A stretch of DNA of 64,000 nucleotides from Flavobacterium sp. (GTDB lineage: Bacteria > Bacteroidota > Bacteroidia > Flavobacteriales > Flavobacteriaceae), in NCBI RefSeq assembly GCF_039595935.1, contig NZ_JBCNKR010000005.1, forward strand, positions 124,001 through 188,000, given 5' to 3'. Each line of letters opens with the position of its first letter. Position 1 is the stretch's first letter. Below, piece after piece: positions 24,524 through 33,676 of the stretch. A model generated the notes under the pieces. The model searched no databases and was not told the origin of the DNA. It saw only the letters and a program-made list of their open reading frames with translations. Position numbers and translations under genes: made by a program.

Positions 24524-25987
24524 ATGAAAACATACCAAATCAATACATGCCTGACCATCATGTTATCCGGTTTTCTGGCGACGGGTTTATCGGCGCAGAA
24601 AAAAACACCTAAAGCCTCAGATTATAAAAGTGTTACTATTTATTTAACGGCAAAAAACACCGATAATAAATTAACCAAAACAGAGACTTTATCATTTTTT
24701 GACAAACCGCAGCCTACGGAAAAAGAAACTTCTGTTTTTGTTGATCCTTCAAAAACGTATCAAACTCTGCTTGGAATTGGCGGTGCACTTACTGACGCTT
24801 CCGCAGAAGTTTTCTACGCACTTCCAAAAGATAAACAAGAAGAAATCCTGACAGCTTATTACGATAAAGACCAAGGAATTGGTTATACTTTGGCTCGTAC
24901 GAATATGCAGAGCTGTGATTTCTCGAGTGATATTTACAGTTATATTGCTGAAGGCGACAAAGATTTAAAAACTTTCGACATTAGCCACGACAAAAAATAC
25001 AGAATTCCGTTAATAAAAGAAGCGATTGCAAAAGCCGGAGGAAAATTAACTTTATACGCCTCACCCTGGAGTCCGCCGGCGTGGATGAAAACCAATAATA
25101 ATGTTTTGCAGGGAGGTGCTTTAAAAGCCGAATACCACCAAAGCTGGGCTAACTTTTTTGTAAAATTCATTCAGGAATACGAAAAAGAAGGAATTCCGAT
25201 TTGGGGTTACACTGTTCAAAACGAACCAATGGCGGTTCAAAAATGGGAATCATGCATTTTTACTGCCGAAGAAGAACGTGATTTTATAAAAAACTTTCTT
25301 GGGCCAACGATGCAAAAAGCCGGAATGTCTAAAAAGAAACTGATTATGTGGGATCACAATCGTGATTTAATGTATCAGCGTGTCAGCACTGTTTTAGAAG
25401 ATAAAGATGCTGCCAAATATGTTTGGGGAGTTGGCTATCACTGGTACGAAGACTGGATGAAAAACGGAATGAATTTCGAAGCTGAACGCCGTGTTGCAGA
25501 AGCTTTCCCTGATAAACCGCTTATTTTAACAGAAGGCTGCGCGGCAGATTTTGACCAAAAATTATTAACGGAATGGAGTTACGGTGAAAAATACGGTATG
25601 TCGATGATTAACGATTTCAATATCGGAACGGTTGCCTGGACAGACTGGAATATTTTGCTTGATGAAAAAGGCGGACCAAATCATGTTCAGAACTTTTGCA
25701 TGTCGCCTATTCATGCCGATCTTAAAACCGGAAAACTGATTTACACCAACGGATATTATTATTTAGGGCATTTTTCTAAATTCATTAAACCGGGTGCAAA
25801 ACGTGTGGCTTGTAATTCGAGCAGTAATAAATTGTTGTCTACGGCTTTTGTAAATCAGGATAATAATTTAGAAGTTGTAGTTATGAACCAATCTGAGAAT
25901 GATGTAGAATATTTTCTATGGATAAAAGGAAAAGCTTCTAAAATAACAAGTCCAGCGCATTCTATCTCAACTTTAGAAATACGTTAA
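24524..25987 (+). CDS. Secreted glycoside hydrolase family 30
   Basis: This 487-residue exported enzyme has a signal peptide (MKTYQINTCLTIMLSGFLATGLSAQ). The TIM-barrel/beta-sandwich layout is that of GH30, which cleaves beta-glucosylceramide or beta-1,6-glucans among others. The acid/base is predicted at Glu234 in TVQNEP and the nucleophile at Glu337 in ILTEGCA. Further landmarks are LLGIGGALTDASAEVF, LTLYASPWSPPAWMKTN and a C-terminal FSKFIKPGAKRVACNSS, LEVVVMNQ. The GH30 subfamily cannot be settled by eye. It is followed after 17 bases by a CBM6-like gene. Confidence 0.94.
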   Translation: MKTYQINTCLTIMLSGFLATGLSAQKKTPKASDYKSVTIYLTAKNTDNKLTKTETLSFFDKPQPTEKETSVFVDPSKTYQTLLGIGGALTDASAEVFYALPKDKQEEILTAYYDKDQGIGYTLARTNMQSCDFSSDIYSYIAEGDKDLKTFDISHDKKYRIPLIKEAIAKAGGKLTLYASPWSPPAWMKTNNNVLQGGALKAEYHQSWANFFVKFIQEYEKEGIPIWGYTVQNEPMAVQKWESCIFTAEEERDFIKNFLGPTMQKAGMSKKKLIMWDHNRDLMYQRVSTVLEDKDAAKYVWGVGYHWYEDWMKNGMNFEAERRVAEAFPDKPLILTEGCAADFDQKLLTEWSYGEKYGMSMINDFNIGTVAWTDWNILLDEKGGPNHVQNFCMSPIHADLKTGKLIYTNGYYYLGHFSKFIKPGAKRVACNSSSNKLLSTAFVNQDNNLEVVVMNQSENDVEYFLWIKGKASKITSPAHSISTLEIR

Positions 25988-26004
25988 TTTTAAAATTGAC
26001 TACT

Positions 26005-26658
26005 ATGAAAAAAGTATTGTTATTTCTGAATGTCTTTGTTTTGTTGAATTGCTTTTCGACGTTTGCTCAATCATCGGCTGAAAAGCCAAAACCTTTTAAA
26101 AAACAGCAGATTCCCGGAAAAATAGAATGCGAATTTTATGATTTGGGAGGCGAAGGAATTGCATATCATGATACGGATGAGGTAAATAACGGAAGCGGAA
26201 AACTGAATCCGGTAAACGGAAATCCTTTAAACGAATTCAGGATAAAGGAAGGGGTTGATATTTCGTATACCAAAACAGACAGCATTGACGACACGCCTTA
26301 TACCAAAGTTCCGATAAAAATGAAACAGCTTTATGTGGGCTGGACGCAGCCATCGGAATGGATTAATTATACGGTTGAGGTTAAAAAATCAGGAAAATAT
26401 AAAATTGGTGTTTTATATACCGCAAATGGTGACGGATTAATTTCGATTGCCGTAAACGGAAAAGATGCAACCGGAAACATGAAAATTGTTTCTACACACG
26501 ACGATAAAGATCCTGTTGCGTGGAGACAATGGCATCATTGGAACAGTTTAGAAAATATTGGAATGATTACATTAGAAAAAGGAAAACAGTTACTCACTTT
26601 ACATATCGTTGAAAACGGTAATATGAATTTAGATTATTTGACCTTTACGCTCTATTAA
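26005..26658 (+). CDS. Secreted carbohydrate-binding protein, CBM6-like
   Basis: This 217-residue exported protein has a signal peptide (MKKVLLFLNVFVLLNCFSTFAQ) and one CBM6-like beta-sandwich. Signs are KIECEFYDLGGEGIAYHDTDEVNNG, YVGWTQPSEWINYTVEVKKSGKYKIGVLY and a final HIVENGNMNLDYLTF. The ATG at 26005 is chosen; an upstream TTG adds three residues. It has no catalytic domain, so it probably helps the GH30 partner encoded 17 bases upstream reach a beta-glucan. A bidirectional terminator follows at 26691-26721. Confidence 0.88.
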   Translation: MKKVLLFLNVFVLLNCFSTFAQSSAEKPKPFKKQQIPGKIECEFYDLGGEGIAYHDTDEVNNGSGKLNPVNGNPLNEFRIKEGVDISYTKTDSIDDTPYTKVPIKMKQLYVGWTQPSEWINYTVEVKKSGKYKIGVLYTANGDGLISIAVNGKDATGNMKIVSTHDDKDPVAWRQWHHWNSLENIGMITLEKGKQLLTLHIVENGNMNLDYLTFTLY

Positions 26659-26690
26659 TAATGATTTATGATTAGTTAACTCCGAATTCT

Positions 26691-26721
26691 GGCCGTGCAA
26701 TTCAAACCAAATTGTACGGTC
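26691..26721. terminator. Bidirectional terminator
   Basis: GGCCGTGCAATT (26691-26702) pairs with AATTGTACGGTC (26710-26721) with G-T and other minor mismatches around a short loop. It lies between the convergent CBM6-like and lipoprotein genes. Confidence 0.8.
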
Positions 26722-26742
26722 AGTTTTCATTTTTAATCTAAT

Positions 26743-27765
26743 TTATTGTTTTTCAAAGTAAAGATAATTCGTGCTGGCACTTACATCTCTTAGTCGGATT
26801 TGGGAATTATTAAACTCAAACAGTTTCCAGCTATTGTTCAAATTACTGAGCAATACAGAATTAAAAGTGAGTTTTAATTCTCTAACATTATTTTGAACCG
26901 AAGTTTCCCATTGTCCAGTTTCTGTAGCCGCTCCTTTTGTAGCCACAACAGTATTATCGCTTTTAAATACAAATGAATAACCACTATAAGAAGAAGTTTT
27001 ATCTGAAGTATTAAAGAAATACGGAATATCCCACGAACCTTTTGTAATTACCGTAGCCAAATCTAGTGTTACAATATTATTTTCAGGACAGTAATCAATA
27101 GCATATTTGATGGCGTTTTCGAAGTCTAAATTACTCGTAACAGATTTCGTTTGTCCATGATAATCAACTATAGAAATTGGGTATTTTAATGAAATGTACT
27201 GACTCGCGTTGAGGTTTTTAATAAAGTTGAAAAAAGCCTGATCGCTTATAATTGTTTGAGAACTTCCGGCCTGATTGGCGCTGTTGTAAATATTAATCGT
27301 AATTGGGTAATTGATATTGAGTCCGTTAATTTTAGAAAGAAGATCAGGATATTGGTTCCAGTAATCGATTAAATCATTAAAATCAGATTCCTGCGGAATA
27401 AATTTTTCGATGTAATTATAGTAAACCATCGTTACCGGAAAATCTATTTTTACAATATCATCATCGTAATTATTGGCATTGATATTATCAACAACTTTTT
27501 GATAATCGGCTGCACTGTTAACCGCAATATTTTCGCCATTAACTGTAACAGAGTAAGGGAATTTTATAGTACAATAAGTAGACCCGTCGATTACATTATC
27601 CTGTACAGTAGGAACCATGGCAACCCTTTGCAGATAAGAGGTAAGAGGTGAAGCATTTGTGATGGTTCCTTGGTCATTACTATCCTGATCGTCAGACTCA
27701 TTTTGACAAGATAATAAGAGTAAGAAAACTACTGCTATTGATAAATATTTTTTAAAAGGTAACAT
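26743..27765 (-). CDS. Repeat-containing lipoprotein, lipocalin-like C terminus
   Basis: This 340-residue lipoprotein is of unknown function. It has a signal peptide and lipobox LLSC with Cys20, then an acidic Asn/Asp linker. The middle holds four repeats, each starting with a strand of the form Ixx(F/Y)P(I/V)x(I/V) and ending in a short helix. Their starts are near residue 67 (IKFPYSVTV), 107 (IDFPVTMVY), 151 (INYPITINI) and 193 (LKYPISIVD). From about 235 the sequence looks lipocalin-like, with GSWDIPYFFN, FVFKSDNTVVA and WKLFEFNNSQIRLRD. It is probably on the cell surface. It faces away from the sigma gene at 27966. Confidence 0.8.
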   Translation of the reverse strand: MLPFKKYLSIAVVFLLLLSCQNESDDQDSNDQGTITNASPLTSYLQRVAMVPTVQDNVIDGSTYCTIKFPYSVTVNGENIAVNSAADYQKVVDNINANNYDDDIVKIDFPVTMVYYNYIEKFIPQESDFNDLIDYWNQYPDLLSKINGLNINYPITINIYNSANQAGSSQTIISDQAFFNFIKNLNASQYISLKYPISIVDYHGQTKSVTSNLDFENAIKYAIDYCPENNIVTLDLATVITKGSWDIPYFFNTSDKTSSYSGYSFVFKSDNTVVATKGAATETGQWETSVQNNVRELKLTFNSVLLSNLNNSWKLFEFNNSQIRLRDVSASTNYLYFEKQ

Positions 27766-27965
27766 ATTTATATTTTTACAAAGGTAATAAATTTTAAGAA
27801 ACTCTTTTTTAATAAATTCGGCTTCAAATAGTTCTGTTTCATATTTTTAATTTAAAATTATTGCCGAAAATCAGCATTTGATGTTTATATAAAACAATCA
27901 GCTTTGCTTTTACCCTACTTAAACTAAAAACAAATACTTTTGCATCATACCAATCACAAATATAA

Positions 27966-28481
27966 ATGCCAACTAAGAACCAATCAGATACTTGTGACGA
28001 AATAGTTTTTTCGTCTTTTTTTAAAAGCCACGTAAAAGCGCTCCGAAATTTTCTGCTTTACAAATTTGGTAATGCTGAGCAGGCAGAAGATGTAACGCAG
28101 GAAGCTTTTGTAAAACTTTGGCAGAATTGTGCATCGGTACCCATTGAAAAAGCAAAATCTTACGTATATACAATTGCCAACAACAGCAGTCTGAACCAGA
28201 TCGCACATCAAAAAGTGGTTTTAAAATACGAAAAAAACTTTACTGGTTTGGATAAAACCAATGAAAGCCCCGAATATCTTTTAGAAGAAAAACAATTTCA
28301 GACAAAGCTTTTAAAAGCCATCGAAAACTTAAACGAAAAGCAGCGCGTTGCTTTTTTAATGCATAGAATTGACGGAAAAAAATACAGTGAAATTGCTGCC
28401 GATTTAAACATTAGTGTAAAAGCGGTAGAAAAACGAATTCACTTAGCTCTGTTAAGTCTTCGTAAAGAAATTGATTTATAA
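27966..28481 (+). CDS. ECF sigma-70 factor
   Basis: This 171-residue protein has regions 2 and 4 only. Region 2 holds FGNAEQAEDVTQEAFVKLWQN (about 36-57) and LNQIAH; region 4 holds LNEKQRVAFLMHRIDGKKYSEIAADLNISVKAVEKRIH (about 120-158). A FecR gene follows after 49 bases and a TonB receptor directly after that. This is a second complete cell-surface signalling set, separate from that at 6197-11400. A TACTTTTG element at 27935-27942 may be its -7 box, but no matching -33 element is at the usual distance. Confidence 0.93.
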   Translation: MPTKNQSDTCDEIVFSSFFKSHVKALRNFLLYKFGNAEQAEDVTQEAFVKLWQNCASVPIEKAKSYVYTIANNSSLNQIAHQKVVLKYEKNFTGLDKTNESPEYLLEEKQFQTKLLKAIENLNEKQRVAFLMHRIDGKKYSEIAADLNISVKAVEKRIHLALLSLRKEIDL

Positions 28482-28530
28482 AAGTAGGGTAAACTTAATT
28501 CTAATTGTTTTAATTAAATAATACGATACA

Positions 28531-29430
28531 ATGAAAAAGAATCGCTTATTAGCAAAATGGCTCAATGATGATTTATCTCCGGATGAATTAGCAGCATTTG
28601 AGGCAAGTCCTGATTTTGAAAAATATCAAAAAATCAAGGATTATACTGCTCGTTTAGAAGTAGATAATCTGGACGAAAATGCTATGCTGTCGAATATTTT
28701 AAGCCAGAAAAAAGCAACTCCAAAAGTAGTTCCGCTTTATAGAAAATGGGCTTTTAGAGCGGCTGCTATATTGGTTTTGGCATTGGGAATAACCTTTGCC
28801 ATGAGATTTTTTGTGCCGCAGACTGAAACAGCTGATTTTGGAAAAAAGACCACTTTTGCACTGCCTGATAATTCTGAAGTTGTGCTGAATTCCGGTTCTG
28901 AAATAAAATATAAAAAATGGAACTGGGACAGCAACAGACGTCTTGAATTACAAGGTGAAGCTTATTTTAGAGTAGCAAAAGGAAGACGATTTGAGGTGCA
29001 GACGAATTTAGGAAAAGTAACGGTTTTAGGAACTCAGTTTAATGTAAAAGCCCGAAAAAACAGATTTGATGTCGTTTGTTATGAAGGACGTGTAAAAGTA
29101 AATTATGCCAGCACTCAAATTTTATTAACTCACGGTCAAAGCGTTAGTTTTGAGAACGGAAAACAAGTTAGCCTCAATGTAGATTCTGTAAAACCGGAAT
29201 GGATCGAAAATCAAATGAGTTTTCAGCAGGAAAATATCAGAAGCTTGTTAGACGAGGTTGAAAGGCAGTATAATATTACAATCGAATTAAAAACTAAAAA
29301 TAAAAATTCCTTATTTACAGGAAAATTACCATCTAAAGACTTAAATACAGCCTTGCAGATCATTAGTACAACATATCATTTAGAGGCTCAGAAAGCTTCA
29401 GAAAATAAAATAATTTTTGACGAAAAATAA
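28531..29430 (+). CDS. FecR family anti-sigma factor
   Basis: This 299-residue protein has an N-terminal cytoplasmic part (KKNRLLAKWLNDDLSPDELAAFE), a membrane segment at about 73-92 (AFRAAAILVLALGITFAM), a FecR domain (FALPDNSEVVLNSGSEIKY through ILLTHGQSVSFENGKQ) and a C-terminal DUF4974-like domain (LLDEVERQYNITIEL to the end). Its stop codon is immediately followed by the ATG of the TonB receptor gene, which favours translational coupling. Confidence 0.93.
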   Translation: MKKNRLLAKWLNDDLSPDELAAFEASPDFEKYQKIKDYTARLEVDNLDENAMLSNILSQKKATPKVVPLYRKWAFRAAAILVLALGITFAMRFFVPQTETADFGKKTTFALPDNSEVVLNSGSEIKYKKWNWDSNRRLELQGEAYFRVAKGRRFEVQTNLGKVTVLGTQFNVKARKNRFDVVCYEGRVKVNYASTQILLTHGQSVSFENGKQVSLNVDSVKPEWIENQMSFQQENIRSLLDEVERQYNITIELKTKNKNSLFTGKLPSKDLNTALQIISTTYHLEAQKASENKIIFDEK

Positions 29431-31962
29431 ATGTTGCTCCCCAAACAATTTCATTTTTTGTTGTTGCTTTTTTTTCTTGGCCTGAAGGTTTTTGCTCAGG
29501 ACAAAGGAAAAACTATGCCTTTTAAAAAAATCATAATTGAAATTGAACAGCAGCACGGAGTAAGCTTTAATTATACCGAAAATAATATTGAAGGTCTGGA
29601 ATTAATTCCGCCAAATAGTTCACTTTCTTTAGAACAAAAACTGGAATATCTTTCCAAAAATAGCCATTTGGCTTTTGAAAATATTGGCAACCGATTTATC
29701 AATATTTATAAAAAGGAAAATGAAAAGCCTTTAATATGCGGTTACGTTTTTTCTGCTAAGGATAAAAAACCAATCGAAAACGCCAATATCAGTTTTCTTA
29801 GTAAAACTCAGGCTTCAACTGATTCAAACGGTTATTTTGAATTTAGGGGAAATAATAAAAATCAGTTTCTCATAAGTCATGTTGGTTTTGTCACCAAAAA
29901 AATGGCAATTCTAAATCCGGATTCAAAAGATTGTCTTCAAATAGTTTTAGAACCTGAAATTACAGAGCTTAAAGAAATTAAGACAAACGCTATTCTGGCA
30001 TCGGGAATTTCTAAAAACGCTGACGGATCGTTTGAAATTAAACCCAAGAAATTTGGTATTCTTCCCGGACTTATCGAACCTGACGCTTTGCAGACTATGC
30101 AGCAAATTCCGGGTGTAAACAGTATCGACGAAAGTGTTTCAAGCATCAATGTTCGTGGCGGCACACATGACCAGAATTTATTTTTATGGAATGGAATAAG
30201 GATGTACCAAACGGGACATTTTTTTGGTTTAATATCCGTTTTTAATCCTAATCTGGCACATACCATTTCGATTTACAAAAACGGAAGTTCTGCCTTTTAC
30301 GGAGAAAGTGTATCGAGTGTCGTGGCTATTTCTTCTACTCCTGAAAAAGCTGAAAAAAATACGGTAAGCGCCGGAATCAATATGATTAATGCTGATATTT
30401 ATGGAAAATATAATCTTTCGAAAAAGAGTTATATTGAAATTTCGGCACGTAAATCGATTACAGATTATGTAGAAACGCCTACTTACAAAGAGTATTTCAA
30501 CAAAGTATTTCAAAACACGACAATCACAGATTTCTCAGACAAGCAAAATGTTAATTATCAAAGTGATAAAAAATTTGGCTTTTATGATGCCACACTAAAA
30601 TTCGCTCAAAAAATTGGCAGTAAAGACGAAGTAATATTAGATTTAATTACCATAAAAGATAAACTTGAAGTTTTTCAGAGTGCAACGGTTTACGACATCA
30701 ATAAATCTGAAAATAATGTTTTACGCCAGCAGAATTATGGCGGAAATTTATCGTGGAAAAGAAACTGGAATAGTTTTAATACCACAAAAATCAATGTTTA
30801 TAATTCGGCTTACGAACTTTTGGCTGATCAAAGTACCAGCGAAGGCCAGATTGTAATTCAGGAAAATACCGTTAACAACAACGGAATTAATCTGGAAAAC
30901 AACCATATTCTTAGTTCTAAATTTACTTTTAATAACGGATATCAGTTTAACGAAGTCGGGATCACAAATTTAGAGGATGTAACAAACCCTGATTTTTACC
31001 GAAAAGTTAAAGATGTATTGCGAACGCACGCTTTGATTCTGGAAGGAAAATACAACGATACTATTTCCCGAATTTATTTTAAGGCCGGAGCCCGAATTAA
31101 TTATATCGAAAAGTTTAAAAAAATTATTCCTGAACCCCGAATTCAACTTGGCTACGGCATTAGTAAAAGTCTAAATCTAGAATTACTGGGCGAACTCAAA
31201 AGCCAGAATTCACAACAGATTATTGAACTCCAGAAAGATTATTTTGGAATTGAAAAAAGACGCTGGATCATCTCAAACAATACTACAATTCCGATTCAAA
31301 AAAGCAGACAGATTTCTTTAAACCTGTCTTATATAAAAAATGACTGGCTTTTTGATGTAGAAAATTTCTATAAAAAAGTAGCCGGAATTACTACTTCAAG
31401 TCAGGGATTTCAGAATCAGTTAGAATTTGTTAAAACCACTGGCGATTATACCGTTTGGGGAACAGAAATGCTGATTCAAAAAAAAATGAATCACTTTTTG
31501 ACCTGGCTAAGTTATACGTATAACCATAATAATTATCATTTTTCTCATTATGAATTTCCAATTTTCCCAAATAATTTTGAGGTTATGCATACCGTTTCTT
31601 GGGCGGGAATTTATGAGAAAAACAATTTTAAAATTGCTCTGGGAACAAAATGGACTTCGGGCAGGCCTAAAACTTCTCCTGATAATTCTCAGATTGATCC
31701 GTCAAATCCAACCTTAATTTACAATAGACCTAATAATACCAATCTGCATATTTTTTCGCAGGTTAATTTTTCTACTACTTACAAATGGGAATCTGATAAC
31801 GGAATTCAGTACAAATTAGGAATTTCTATTCTGAATATTCTCAACAGAAAAAACGAAATCAGCGAATATTACAGAATAAGTTCGCTGACAAATTCTATCG
31901 AAGAAGTCGAAACTTTTTCACTGCAAAGAACTCCTAATCTGAGCTTTAGGATTTCATTATAA
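29431..31962 (+). CDS. TonB-dependent outer-membrane receptor
   Basis: This 843-residue receptor has a signal peptide (LLLLFFLGLKVFAQ) and a short STN-like domain (about 25-90, FKKIIIEIEQQHGVSFNYTENN). A CarboxypepD_reg-like domain (about 100-170, GYVFSAKDKKPIENANISFL) is followed by the plug (about 205-320, SSINVRGGTHDQNLFLWNGIRMY) and a beta-barrel ending LSFRISL. The gene begins at the base after the FecR stop. The presence of STN fits signalling to the sigma/FecR pair upstream. The ligand is unknown, and no DUF4249 or SusD partner follows, unlike in the first set. Confidence 0.92.
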   Translation: MLLPKQFHFLLLLFFLGLKVFAQDKGKTMPFKKIIIEIEQQHGVSFNYTENNIEGLELIPPNSSLSLEQKLEYLSKNSHLAFENIGNRFINIYKKENEKPLICGYVFSAKDKKPIENANISFLSKTQASTDSNGYFEFRGNNKNQFLISHVGFVTKKMAILNPDSKDCLQIVLEPEITELKEIKTNAILASGISKNADGSFEIKPKKFGILPGLIEPDALQTMQQIPGVNSIDESVSSINVRGGTHDQNLFLWNGIRMYQTGHFFGLISVFNPNLAHTISIYKNGSSAFYGESVSSVVAISSTPEKAEKNTVSAGINMINADIYGKYNLSKKSYIEISARKSITDYVETPTYKEYFNKVFQNTTITDFSDKQNVNYQSDKKFGFYDATLKFAQKIGSKDEVILDLITIKDKLEVFQSATVYDINKSENNVLRQQNYGGNLSWKRNWNSFNTTKINVYNSAYELLADQSTSEGQIVIQENTVNNNGINLENNHILSSKFTFNNGYQFNEVGITNLEDVTNPDFYRKVKDVLRTHALILEGKYNDTISRIYFKAGARINYIEKFKKIIPEPRIQLGYGISKSLNLELLGELKSQNSQQIIELQKDYFGIEKRRWIISNNTTIPIQKSRQISLNLSYIKNDWLFDVENFYKKVAGITTSSQGFQNQLEFVKTTGDYTVWGTEMLIQKKMNHFLTWLSYTYNHNNYHFSHYEFPIFPNNFEVMHTVSWAGIYEKNNFKIALGTKWTSGRPKTSPDNSQIDPSNPTLIYNRPNNTNLHIFSQVNFSTTYKWESDNGIQYKLGISILNILNRKNEISEYYRISSLTNSIEEVETFSLQRTPNLSFRISL

Positions 31963-32255
31963 TTTCCTTCAAGTTCGGATTTTAAAAATCTTACATTTTT
32001 TTTTCAAAAAAATTCAATTCTTTGGTAGGGTAATCTACATCAAGGCTGTTTTACTATTGAACCTTATCAATAGAATGAAAAATGACCGCCTTACAAAACT
32101 TCATAAAATACCACGAAGGGTTTTTCTTTTACGACAGTTCGTAGCAAAACAAAATGTTTAAAAGAAACCGCTTCTTGATAGTAATCAAAACAATATACTT
32201 TACGCTTTCAGTAAAGTTCATTTTACCCATATCAATTAACTTAAATTAAAAAACG
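31963..32255 (+). other. Non-coding gap upstream of the envelope redox genes
   Basis: This is a 293-base AT-rich region without a convincing ORF or terminator. It should contain the promoter for the gene at 32256, but no element matching TTG-N19-TAnnTTTG is obvious. Confidence 0.4.
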
Positions 32256-33164
32256 ATGAAATTAAAACAACTTAAATTCGCTGCAGCCCTTGCAATAACA
32301 ACATTCTTTTTAAGCTGCAGCAGCGACAATGGAGATGGTGGAGACAACGGAAATAACAATCCTCCAACTCCTGAAGTTAAAGTAGAAGTTACACTTGCTA
32401 CAAGTGGAACATTAGGTTCTTATCTTGTAGATAAAGAAGGCAGATCTTTATATTTTTTCTCAACAGATTCTAAAGGACAATCTTCTTGTACGGGAGGATG
32501 CGAAGCTGTTTGGCCTCCATTTTATGTTGATAATTTAACTGCTGCTAAATTAGGTACTGGTTTAACATTATCTGATTTTGCAACCATTACTACTCCATCT
32601 TCTAAAAAACAATTAACTTATAAAGGATGGCCTTTATACTACTATGCTCCAGGTACTGACGATGGTTATGGCAATACAGCTAATAAATTGGAAGAACCGG
32701 GAAAAACTACCGGAGACGGAGTTGGCGGAATTTGGTTTATTGCAAAACCAGATTATTCTATCATGATTGTTAGAAGCCAGCTTGTAGGTCATGATGGTAA
32801 AAACTACAAATCTGATTATACAGTTGGAGACGGTCAGACAACTTATTTTACAGATGCTAAAGGTTTGACATTATATACTTTTAAAAGCGATAATTTCAAG
32901 AAAAACAACTTTACTAAATCTGATTTTTCAAACAATGCGGTTTGGCCAATTTATGAAACAGACAAAATTGTTGTGCCTTCTATTCTTGATAAATCTAAAT
33001 TCTCTGTAATTACTGTATTTGGTAAATCCCAATTGGTTTACAATGGCTGGCCTTTATACTATTTCGGTCAGGATGCGAGTGTAATGGGGGCTAATAAAGG
33101 AATCAGTTTTCCAAGTCCTGGTATTTGGCCTGTTCCTGTAAAAGATATTCCGCTTGCTATCTAA
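32256..33164 (+). CDS. Lipoprotein with Y-x4-D secreted repeats (PF03640-like)
   Basis: This 302-residue lipoprotein has a signal peptide with lipobox FLSC (Cys21), then a Gly/Asn/Asp linker. Two repeats follow, each with a conserved Tyr-x4-Asp: YFFSTD in GRSLYFFSTDSKG (about 60-80) and YTFKSD in GLTLYTFKSDN (about 205-215). Each is followed by an AVWP block and a WPLYYY or WPLYYF block. This is the secreted-repeat (Lipoprotein_15) family of unknown function, often near cytochromes and redox proteins. A Cys pair (SCTGGC) in the first repeat may bind metal or form a disulfide. A long hairpin lies directly after it (33182-33221). Confidence 0.88.
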   Translation: MKLKQLKFAAALAITTFFLSCSSDNGDGGDNGNNNPPTPEVKVEVTLATSGTLGSYLVDKEGRSLYFFSTDSKGQSSCTGGCEAVWPPFYVDNLTAAKLGTGLTLSDFATITTPSSKKQLTYKGWPLYYYAPGTDDGYGNTANKLEEPGKTTGDGVGGIWFIAKPDYSIMIVRSQLVGHDGKNYKSDYTVGDGQTTYFTDAKGLTLYTFKSDNFKKNNFTKSDFSNNAVWPIYETDKIVVPSILDKSKFSVITVFGKSQLVYNGWPLYYFGQDASVMGANKGISFPSPGIWPVPVKDIPLAI

Positions 33165-33181
33165 AAATCAAAACATGACTT

Positions 33182-33221
33182 ATTTCAAATTAGTTCGATT
33201 TCGATTGGACTAATTTGAAAT
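33182..33221 (+). other. Long hairpin between envelope genes
   Basis: Fifteen bases at 33182-33196 (ATTTCAAATTAGTTC) pair with 33207-33221 with one G-T-type mismatch around a 10-nt loop. No clear T run follows, so it may be a weak terminator or a processing or stability element before the gene at 33279. Confidence 0.55.
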
Positions 33222-33278
33222 TATCAAAAGGGAAAAGTTCTGATACACTTCTTCAAAAAAATTTAAATCATAAAATTC

Positions 33279-33674
33279 ATGAGTAAAACAAAAATCAAGA
33301 TTTTGATCTTTTTACTAGTGATAAGTTTTGGCCCGTATTACATCTATCAATATGTTTTATACAAAGACGCCAGGGATGTCACTAGTGAAAAATCAATGTT
33401 TACCATTTCTGCAAAGAATTTAGAAAGTCAATATGCTGACAATCCTACGCAGGCAGACACAAAATATTTGAATAAAACAATTGAAGTTGAAGGAATTGTT
33501 TCTGAAGTTACAGATTCTTCTATGGTAATTGATGGAAAAGTGTTTTGTAAAATGAATGAAAAAACGAAAATGAATTTCATGAATAAATCCATCAATATAA
33601 AAGGAAGATGTATTGGTTTTGATGATTTATTCGAAATAGTAAAATTGGATCAATGCAGTATACAACAACATTAA
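33279..33674 (+). CDS. Membrane-anchored OB-fold (tRNA_anti-like) protein
   Basis: This 131-residue protein has one N-terminal hydrophobic segment (residues 6-26, IKILIFLLVISFGPYYIYQY) and a periplasmic beta-rich domain. The pattern KYLNKTIEVEGIVSEV...SMVIDGKVFCKM...NIKGRCIGFDDLFEIVKLDQC is that of the tRNA_anti-like OB fold (PF12869), whose role outside tRNA enzymes is unknown. Three Cys residues are in the domain. The next gene starts 2 bases after this stop (ATG 33677), so the two are co-transcribed. Confidence 0.8.
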   Translation: MSKTKIKILIFLLVISFGPYYIYQYVLYKDARDVTSEKSMFTISAKNLESQYADNPTQADTKYLNKTIEVEGIVSEVTDSSMVIDGKVFCKMNEKTKMNFMNKSINIKGRCIGFDDLFEIVKLDQCSIQQH

Positions 33675-33676
33675 AT

